Shown here: one piece after another, positions 14,801 through 19,297 of the stretch
How the letters are laid out: the number at the start of each line of letters is the position of its first letter
Numbering within the stretch: the stretch's first letter is position 1
Source of the DNA: JAIRQK01 sp047974135
GTDB taxonomy: Bacteria; Campylobacterota; Campylobacteria; Campylobacterales; Campylobacteraceae
Direction of reading: 5' to 3'
Length of the DNA stretch: 19,297 nt
Assembly: GCA_047974135.1 (NCBI GenBank)
Contig: JBKECC010000143.1
Location: 1 to 19,297 of the forward strand
Translations under genes and position numbers: made by a program
Notes under the pieces: generated by a model
The model's database searches: none
What the model was told of the DNA's origin: nothing
The model's input: the letters and a program-made list of their open reading frames with translations, nothing else

Positions 14801-16171
14801 AGAATACGCTCACTAAAAGCTGCATTAAACGAGAGAAAATTAAAAGATATAGATGTAAGCAAACTTACCTTTACTCCATCTTTTGAACCAAAATACACTC
14901 CTGTTACCTTTGATGAAGAGATGCGAAAAGGCTACACCATCATCGCTCCACAAATGTCACCTATACATTTTCAATTTTTTGAAAGTTGTATGAAACCTTG
15001 CGGATACAACTTTAAACTTTTAGAAAACGTTGGACCTCATGCAGTTGATGAGGGATTAAGATATGTAAACAACGATGCTTGTTACCCTTCTATCTTGGTT
15101 GTAGGACAAGTGCTTGAAGCGCTCAAATCTGGCGAATATGACGTAAACAAAACTGCTGTTATGATGAGCCAAACAGGAGGCGGGTGTCGTGCCACTAACT
15201 ATATAGCGTACTTACGTAAAGCTCTTGGTGACGCTGGATTTCCACAAGTTCCTGTTATATCTTTTAACGCTCTTGGCATGGAAAAACATGAAGGTTTTAG
15301 CCTGTCTCGCTCGCTTTTAAATAGACTAATGATGGCTGTTGTTTATGGTGATACCTTGATGCAAGTTTTGTTTCGCACAAGACCTTATGAAAAAGTTGAA
15401 AACTCTGCAAATGAACTATTTTTCAAGTGGTCAGAAGTGTGTAAAAAATCTCTAGAAAAAGCGGAATTTAGAGAGTTTAACAAAAATGTTGAAGGAATCA
15501 TCAAAGATTTTGACAAATTAGAGTTACTTGACATTAAAAAACCTCGCGTTGGGCTAGTTGGTGAGATTTTAGTAAAATACCACCCAACAGCAAACAATGA
15601 TGCAGCAGAAATCATCGAAAAAGAGGGTTGCGAAGTCGTGATGCCGGGTATAATGGAGTTTTTACTTTACTGCGCTTATGATTATGATTTCAACCACAAA
15701 TACCTCTCAAAAGGCATGTTTGCGGCTCTTGCTGGCAAAGCTGCCATTTTTGCCATGGAGTACTACAGAAGACACGCAAGAAAAACTTTAAGAGAGAGTA
15801 AAAGGTTTTCCGAGCCTGCTCGTATTGAAGAGCTTGCTTTTGGTGCAGCTCCTATACTCTCACGTGGAAATCAAACTGGCGAGGGTTGGTTTTTGACTGC
15901 TGAAATGATTCACTTGATACATGATGGTGTGCCAAACATCGTTTGTATGCAACCTTTTGCTTGTTTGCCAAATCACATAACAGGAAAAGGCGTTATGAAA
16001 GCGCTTAAGGAACACTACCCAGAAGCAAATATAACTGCTATAGATTATGATCCGGGTGCAAGTGCTGTAAACCAACTAAACCGCATAAAGTTGATGCTAA
16101 GCGTTGCCTTTAGAAACTTAGAAAATGAGACGCAAAATACAAAAGAAAACGAAGAGGAATTTGCACTTTAA
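11852..16171 (+). CDS. Fused acyl-CoA dehydratase activase-like protein (two BadF/HgdC domains, DUF2229, HgdB-like)
   Basis: A 1439-residue single chain. Domain 1 (about 15-270) is an ASKHA ATPase activase: IGVDVGSTTVK, Cys138 in NGSCAGGTG and Cys177 in AARCGVF, equivalent to the two [4Fe-4S] ligands of HgdC. Domain 2 (about 331-590) repeats it: FGIDCGSTTTK, the cysteines in NEACSSGCGS (456/460) and Cys495 in GSRCTVF. Next come a cysteine cluster RCNACSNSC...NRC (617, 620, 624, 643) and DUF2229 ('IGIPRALNMYENYP', 'DSICYPAKLVHGH'; to about 800). The C-terminal half holds dehydratase-component-like segments: GRPYHLDPEIHHGIP, NNDACYPS (Cys1077), SQTGGGCRATNY (Cys1112). The family usually couples ATP hydrolysis to low-potential electron transfer onto double-cubane or dehydratase clusters. 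No separate dehydratase gene is adjacent, so the protein may be self-contained. The substrate is unknown. It contains one exact palindrome copy. Confidence 0.88.
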   Translation: MSEVLIHQFDNLNNLHIGVDVGSTTVKIVVLDENYNLIHGVYKRHNSEVRQTMINLVLELQNQPFFKPDTKATLAIAGSGGMDVALIAEIPFVQEVIACAGAVEKFIPQTDVSVELGGEDAKITFFTNGIEQRMNGSCAGGTGAFIDQMASLLKTDAAGINELAKNGKNIYPIAARCGVFAKTDVQPLLNEGVDKGDIALSIFQAVAHQAISGLSCGRKIKGKVVFLGGPLNFLSELKKRFISILELNDEDIINPKNSELFVAIGAALNKEKTFQLCEIIEKFEKLSSTSSATLNSLRPLFLDKQEKDDFLHRHSLSKAKRRDLASYSGNVFFGIDCGSTTTKAVLLSDDSEVLYEFYSSNEGDPLRIVKKIIADVYSKLPLHVNITSSCVTGYGEALIKEAYKLDASEVETIAHYKAASFFNPKVDCIVDIGGQDMKYVRIKNGTIDSILLNEACSSGCGSFIETFAKSVSVPVAEFAKVALDSEAPADLGSRCTVFMNSSVKQAQKEGASVADISAGLSYAVIKNALIKVIKLKNPEDLGEHIIVQGGTFYNDSVLRAFELISKREVIRPDIAGLMGAFGAALLAKEQYEGENSSSILDLATLQDFSVKHTMLRCNACSNSCAMTLNRFSDGRKFITGNRCERGLGKKVSASSTLPNLYDYKYEKLFSYEPLKNAPLGKIGIPRALNMYENYPLWFTFLTNLGFEVIISDESSKALLEKGLDTLPSDSICYPAKLVHGHIINLIEKGVPAIFYPCVAYEGKEFKDAHESYNCPIVISYPEQIRNNIDLLKEKNINYIQPFVSLEDRDRLAKRLVEVFKKPFNLSSSTIKDALIDAWAEQQSFKLDLANKGKETVEYIKEQGIHGIVLSGRPYHLDPEIHHGIPQVINTLGMAVLTEDSISHLVDLQERLRVVDQWTYHARLYRAATLVSDNLSLDLIQLTSFGCGLDSVTAEQVQELLEKKDRVYTNIKIDEISNLGAVRIRIRSLKAALNERKLKDIDVSKLTFTPSFEPKYTPVTFDEEMRKGYTIIAPQMSPIHFQFFESCMKPCGYNFKLLENVGPHAVDEGLRYVNNDACYPSILVVGQVLEALKSGEYDVNKTAVMMSQTGGGCRATNYIAYLRKALGDAGFPQVPVISFNALGMEKHEGFSLSRSLLNRLMMAVVYGDTLMQVLFRTRPYEKVENSANELFFKWSEVCKKSLEKAEFREFNKNVEGIIKDFDKLELLDIKKPRVGLVGEILVKYHPTANNDAAEIIEKEGCEVVMPGIMEFLLYCAYDYDFNHKYLSKGMFAALAGKAAIFAMEYYRRHARKTLRESKRFSEPARIEELAFGAAPILSRGNQTGEGWFLTAEMIHLIHDGVPNIVCMQPFACLPNHITGKGVMKALKEHYPEANITAIDYDPGASAVNQLNRIKLMLSVAFRNLENETQNTKENEEEFAL
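12994..13005. repeat. Iterated palindrome TTTACATGTAAA, exact copy 7
   Basis: Exact copy inside the activase-like gene, read Pro-Leu-His-Val-Asn in the TTA CAT GTA phase. Confidence 0.8.
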
Positions 16172-16174
16172 AAC

Positions 16175-16203
16175 TTACATGTAAAGAATTTCTTTACATG
16201 TAA
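16175..16203. repeat. Perfect hairpin made of two back-to-back copies of the palindrome
   Basis: Arms TTACATGTAAAGAA (16175-16188) and TTCTTTACATGTAA (16190-16203) pair perfectly over 14 bases around a single T. Each arm carries a one-mismatch TTTACATGTAAA. It starts 3 bases after the activase stop and lies between convergent genes, so it may end transcription from both sides even though no T-run follows. Confidence 0.6.
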
Positions 16204-16276
16204 CTCTCAAAAATCATACTTAATTACACAAACTTTAACTATTCAGTGTTTTCTGGTTTAGAAACAAATCCAGTTT

Positions 16277-17041
16277 TTAACCAGCAAGTTCACTTAAATA
16301 CATATCTTTTTGACTCCACAAAACTGGTTTAATGTTATACTCCCTAACTGCTTGAATAAATTCATCTTGTACTCTATTTTGCATATCATTAAAAAAAATA
16401 TAATCTATACTCTCCCTCACACCTCTTATGTCTTCAAAAGAGAATAATATTGCTTTTACATTTTCCAATTTTGGATTATTTGATAATCTTACAAGTCTTT
16501 CATTATAGCTTCTCGAATGTGGAATTACATACTCGAACTTATGTAATAATCTAGATCTACCTTCAATGTTCATATTGCTAGAAAATCTTATATCATTTTC
16601 ATTAAAATATTGTCCTACATCTTCAAAAAATAAATTTTTTACTTTATTTTCGGTTAAAACAAACATATCATTTACACTTATAATTGCTTGTATTAAGCTA
16701 TGAAATTTTTGAGCAAAAGTTGTGCTATTTGCAATAGTTAAAAGTTCTTTAGTGCCCCTGTTTATTCTTATAGAATGACCATTTAAAACAAAATTTAGCT
16801 CTTCTTTTCTTTTTGGTGTATTAAAATGCATGCCAGATAATTCTAAATCTAAAATAGTTTCACCATTATCTGTTAATTCAATTTGCTCTTTATTTATTTT
16901 TATATATATTGTTATAAAATCATTTTTTCTATCTAAAAATGGTGTTTCTACTGAATATAATTTATTATGTATCTCTTCAATGGACATTGATTCTTGTATA
17001 AAGTTTGTATATGAATTAATGAGTGAATTAATTGACAACAT
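16277..17041 (-). CDS. DUF1828/DUF1829 domain protein
   Basis: A 254-residue protein. Residues 25-120 look like DUF1828: 'VETPFLDRKNDFITIYI', then LTDNGETI (56-63) and 'LDLELSGM', a small mixed alpha/beta domain. Residues about 145-250 look like DUF1829, ending KPVLWSQKDMYLSE. No function is established for either domain; in my recollection they occur scattered in accessory regions and phage-related islands. There is no membrane segment or signal peptide. Its ATG lies inside the end of the upstream gene (14-base overlap), so the two are translated together as a pair. It converges with the activase-like gene 105 bases away. Domain names are recalled from sequence pattern, not searched. Confidence 0.75.
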   Translation of the reverse strand: MLSINSLINSYTNFIQESMSIEEIHNKLYSVETPFLDRKNDFITIYIKINKEQIELTDNGETILDLELSGMHFNTPKRKEELNFVLNGHSIRINRGTKELLTIANSTTFAQKFHSLIQAIISVNDMFVLTENKVKNLFFEDVGQYFNENDIRFSSNMNIEGRSRLLHKFEYVIPHSRSYNERLVRLSNNPKLENVKAILFSFEDIRGVRESIDYIFFNDMQNRVQDEFIQAVREYNIKPVLWSQKDMYLSELAG

Positions 17042-17522
17042 CTGTTATATCTCCGTAATTCAACTGTGGATTATTAATAATGTTACAATAATGAAAAAAT
17101 AATCTTGCTTGTACTTGGATATTTGCATTATCGCTTATTCCAAATTCTGACAGTGGAAATGCCCATTTTTCTTCATACCCATCAATATATACGTGAATAT
17201 GGCTCTGTCTAGAGAATCTAAAGCCCTTATAGCGTTCCATGAGTTCCAATAATCTATCATTATCTGGATACAATAATATTTCAGTTGGATTATTATGACC
17301 ACCAAAAAAATCAACTCTTCTCAAAGTAATTGTGCTATTTAGTGATAAACCAACTTTTTGAATTTCCAACGACTTTCTGTTAATATGAATGGCAAAATTA
17401 TTTTCGTCATCAAAAGATTTAGCAACAATCGTTAAATTTTCCAAGTGTTTTGGTAATATATACTGTGTTTCAATTGTATATTTTTCTATTTCAAACAATT
17501 TTAATGCCATTTCGTTGGTCAA
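17028..17522 (-). CDS. DUF6978-like protein, partner of the DUF1828/DUF1829 gene
   Basis: A 164-residue protein of unknown function. The best-marked region is RRVDFFGGHNNP (68-79), HIHVYIDGYEEKWAFPL (108-124) and FFHYCNIINNP (142-152). The several histidines, asparagines and aspartates could form a metal or catalytic site, but this is only a guess. I associate this pattern with DUF6978, often beside DUF1828 genes; this is from memory. The frame begins at a TTG (17522), 9 bases from AGGA; an ATG at 17510 would shorten it by four residues and has no clear ribosome binding site. A TATATT box at 17549-17554 may be its -10. The gene lies 110 bases downstream of tRNA-Lys on the same strand, without a clear terminator between them. 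Confidence 0.7.
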   Translation of the reverse strand: MTNEMALKLFEIEKYTIETQYILPKHLENLTIVAKSFDDENNFAIHINRKSLEIQKVGLSLNSTITLRRVDFFGGHNNPTEILLYPDNDRLLELMERYKGFRFSRQSHIHVYIDGYEEKWAFPLSEFGISDNANIQVQARLFFHYCNIINNPQLNYGDITDVVN

Positions 17523-17632
17523 ATAACACCATCCTAATCTTTTGTAACAATATACTATTATTGCTCTTATTCATTGTTGAATTTATAAGTTTGTCTAAAT
17601 AAGAGATTTTTTTAAACTATTAAGAAAGTTTT

Positions 17633-17708
<76 letters not shown>

Positions 17709-17724
17709 AAAAGTTAAGAGAGGA

Positions 17725-17730
17725 ATTATA
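17725..17730 (-). promoter_or_regulatory. -10 box (TATAAT) of the tRNA-Lys gene
   Basis: A perfect TATAAT in the context GTTGTATAATTCC, 16 bases before the mature 5' end of the tRNA. The -35 area is AT-rich without a clear match. Confidence 0.55.
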
Positions 17731-17785
17731 CAACTTTTTCTTGTTGTTTTTATTAAAATAAATGCCTTTGATGTTTTTATATATA

Positions 17786-17797
17786 TTTACATGCAAA
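17786..17797. repeat. Iterated palindrome, one-mismatch copy (TTTACATGCAAA)
   Basis: Intergenic, between the bactofilin stop and the tRNA-Lys promoter. One base breaks the symmetry. Confidence 0.5.
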
Positions 17798-17828
17798 ACA
17801 TGAAACACTACAAAATCAATCTATCTTT

Positions 17829-18347
17829 TTATTTTTCAACTTCTCCTCTTTCGGTGATTAAGATGTTATTTTCTATCTCAAACTCTTCATCACTTACTTC
17901 CACTTTTTTCTCTTCGATACTTAAAATCTCATCTTTTGCTTGTACTGCTTTTTCTTCAATTATATTTTTTTGTTGAAATTTTTCTTTTAAAATCATCTGA
18001 CTGCTTGCTTCAAATTCTGCCTTTGGTTCAACAAAAAGTATGCAAGTTCTTGTTTTTCCCCTAAAGGTTGCTCCACTTAAAACTTGCAAAGAGTAGCACT
18101 CAACATCTCCAATCAAAACTCCTCGCACTATTACCTCTTTTGCCCTTATAGTGCCTTGTACTTCGGCTCCTACTTCGATTTCTATCCTTGAAGTTGAAGT
18201 GATTTCACCAAAAAATTTGCCACAAATCACAAACGGTTTTTCGCTATGTATCTTCCCTTCTATGACTATGTCCCCAGTTATAAAGGATTGTTCGACCCTG
18301 CTTAACCTTTTATAACGGTTTTCGTTATCCTCTTTTTTCTTAAACAT
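17829..18347 (-). CDS. Bactofilin (polymer-forming cytoskeletal protein)
   Basis: A 172-residue protein with a bactofilin (DUF583) right-handed beta-helix at about residues 20-103: repeated short hydrophobic strands such as DIVIEGKI, FVICGKFFGEI, EVQGTIRAKEVIVRGVLIGDV and ATFRGKT. Bactofilins self-assemble into filaments without nucleotide; in Helicobacter the homologue CcmA acts with peptidoglycan hydrolases in cell shape. The N-terminal 20 residues are charged (MFKKKEDNENRYKR). The C-terminal tail (about 115-172) is acidic, low-complexity and glutamate-rich, longer than the usual short tail, and might bind partners. No peptidase of the LytM type lies next to it. AGGA lies before the ATG at 18347; it is divergent from ribA with 76 bases between. 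Confidence 0.88.
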   Translation of the reverse strand: MFKKKEDNENRYKRLSRVEQSFITGDIVIEGKIHSEKPFVICGKFFGEITSTSRIEIEVGAEVQGTIRAKEVIVRGVLIGDVECYSLQVLSGATFRGKTRTCILFVEPKAEFEASSQMILKEKFQQKNIIEEKAVQAKDEILSIEEKKVEVSDEEFEIENNILITERGEVEK

Positions 18348-18423
18348 ACTCTTTCCTATCTTTTGTTAAAATCAATATTTTTAAAAAATTGTTTAAGTTT
18401 ATCAAATATTGGAGTAATTTTAG

Positions 18424-18990
18424 ATGAAAATAGAAATTTCTAAGAGCGCAAATCTTCCTTCTCGTTTTGGAGATTTTAAAATCCAAGCCTTCAAACAGGG
18501 CGAAAAAGAGCATCTTGCTATCTTTAGAGAGCCATTAGGAGAGGTTGTAAATGTTAGAATTCATAGCGAATGTTTAACAGGAGATGCGATTGGAAGTTTG
18601 AAATGTGACTGTAGAGATCAGCTTGAGAGCTCTCTTAGCTACATAAACGAACACACCGGCATGATTATATATTTAAGACAAGAAGGACGAAATATAGGGC
18701 TTTTAAACAAGGTAAATGCTTACAATTTACAAGACAAAGGTTTTGATACGATTGAAGCAAATCACCAACTTGGATTTAAGGCTGATGAGAGAACTTATGA
18801 GATTGTTGATTTTATACTTGAGTATTTTAATATCAAAAAAATCAATCTTTTAACAAATAACCCACAAAAACTAAAGTCACTAAAAAGCGTTGAAATCGTA
18901 AAAAGAGTTCCCGTTATCATAAAATCAAATCCTTATAACAAAGAGTATTTGAAGATAAAAAAAGAGCAAATGGGTCACTTGCTCGACTAA
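18424..18990 (+). CDS. ribA: GTP cyclohydrolase II
   Basis: A 188-residue single-domain enzyme that opens GTP to 2,5-diamino-6-ribosylamino-pyrimidinone phosphate, formate and pyrophosphate, the first step of riboflavin synthesis. Zinc ligands Cys50, Cys61 and Cys63 (HSEC...KCDC) match E. coli Cys54/65/67; 'LRQEGRNIGL' follows, then Tyr100, Asp121 and Arg123 in the catalytic region, and 'LLTNNPQKL' near the end. It is not fused to RibB (DHBP synthase), unlike the bifunctional forms. The ATG has GGAG 9 bases upstream. It is followed after 63 bases by rsmG, as in C. jejuni (Cj0996/Cj0997, from memory). Confidence 0.95.
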   Translation: MKIEISKSANLPSRFGDFKIQAFKQGEKEHLAIFREPLGEVVNVRIHSECLTGDAIGSLKCDCRDQLESSLSYINEHTGMIIYLRQEGRNIGLLNKVNAYNLQDKGFDTIEANHQLGFKADERTYEIVDFILEYFNIKKINLLTNNPQKLKSLKSVEIVKRVPVIIKSNPYNKEYLKIKKEQMGHLLD

Positions 18991-19053
18991 TTTTGAAAAA
19001 CAAATATCGCGATTTATATATATTTGGTAAAATAAATCTTTTACATATAAGGA

Positions 19054-19297
19054 ATGTTTTTGATAGATTTTAACAAGCTACCAGCCTCTTTTGTGCCAAA
19101 ACAAGAAGAGGTTGAAAGATTTTGTGACCTGCTTTTGATGTACAACAAAACTCACAATATTTCAGGTTCAAAAAATAAAAACGATGTTTTGGAAAATATG
19201 TTTGATAGCTTGTATCCATTGCAATTTTTAGACTTTATACCAAAATCCATCATAGATATTGGAAGTGGAGCTGGATTTCCTGCGCTTGTTTTGGCTC
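19054..19297 (+). CDS. rsmG: 16S rRNA (guanine-N7) methyltransferase, N-terminal part (runs off the window)
   Basis: About 81 codons are visible. The translation contains LLMYNKTHNISG, the RsmG signature region before the fold, and then IIDIGSGAGFPALVLA, the SAM-binding glycine loop. RsmG (GidB) methylates G527 of 16S rRNA; loss gives low-level streptomycin resistance in other bacteria. Two starts are possible: an ATG at 19054 directly abutting AAGGA (too close), and a TTG at 19060 (LIDFNKLP) at a 6-base spacing; the TTG is the better start. The gene continues past the window end. Confidence 0.9.
   Translation, partial: MFLIDFNKLPASFVPKQEEVERFCDLLLMYNKTHNISGSKNKNDVLENMFDSLYPLQFLDFIPKSIIDIGSGAGFPALVLA

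Noticed and set aside
16252..16285. CTGGTT / AACCAG hairpin at the end of the DUF1828 gene
   Set aside because: Six-base arms with a long loop and no proper T-run; it overlaps the stop codon and is too weak to call a terminator.
17564..17612. CTCTTATT / AATAAGAG inverted repeat followed by a T7 run on the plus strand, terminator-like
   Set aside because: The loop would be 26 bases and AT-rich, and no plus-strand gene ends upstream. The minus strand, where the tRNA and the DUF genes lie, has no T-run after it.
18373..18411. CAATATTT / AAATATTG inverted repeat between the bactofilin gene and ribA
   Set aside because: Eight AT-rich bases with a 23-base spacer are expected often enough by chance in such DNA; nothing links it to a known regulator or a riboflavin (FMN) riboswitch, which would need far more sequence.

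Overview
The window is a low-GC stretch (about one third G+C by eye) of chromosome from a member of the Campylobacterota, most likely a Sulfurimonas-like organism. The signs are the compact S10 ribosomal operon next to an HP1321-type ATPase gene, and the gene string hemN / DUF2603-like / argF / hemB ... ribA / rsmG. From memory this string matches Campylobacter jejuni Cj0992c-Cj0997, and the DUF2603-like protein belongs to a family I know only from this phylum. Genus is an inference. No gap between genes exceeds 300 bases.

Layout. (1) 1-3086, minus strand: the start of the S10 operon (rpsJ-rplC-rplD-rplW-rplB-rpsS-rplV), with a near-consensus sigma70 promoter just upstream. (2) 3100-4952: a plus-strand AAA_14/DUF4143-like ATPase gene that is out of frame at a run of nine A, convergent with an unrecognised HEPN-like gene. 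(3) 4953-6560: an M20 (PepT-like) peptidase gene with a copy of one structured intergenic element on each side. (4) 6561-11629, minus strand: a tight five-gene cluster hemB-argF-DUF2603-hemN-GlpC/GlcF-like, combining haem synthesis, arginine synthesis and an Fe-S redox protein. (5) 11690-17708: a segment that interrupts the Campylobacter-type hemB/ribA order. It holds a 1439-residue fused acyl-CoA dehydratase activase-like protein, a two-gene DUF1828/DUF1829 plus DUF6978-like module, and a tRNA-Lys(CUU). (6) 17829-19297: a bactofilin gene divergent from ribA, then the 5' part of rsmG.

Three signals are not explained by the genes. First, the palindrome TTTACATGTAAA occurs exactly 7 times, with 5 further single-mismatch copies, both inside and between genes; chance predicts roughly 0.01 exact copies in this length. 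Second, two homologous intergenic elements (5101-5175 and 6481-6560) share a hairpin, a terminator whose stem differs in sequence but keeps its pairing, and a small open frame with the shared peptide KHL(V/A)PSLK; they are candidates for a small RNA or mini-protein family. Third, the ATPase gene is broken or switched at A9. The window shows no CRISPR array, integrase or intact insertion sequence.
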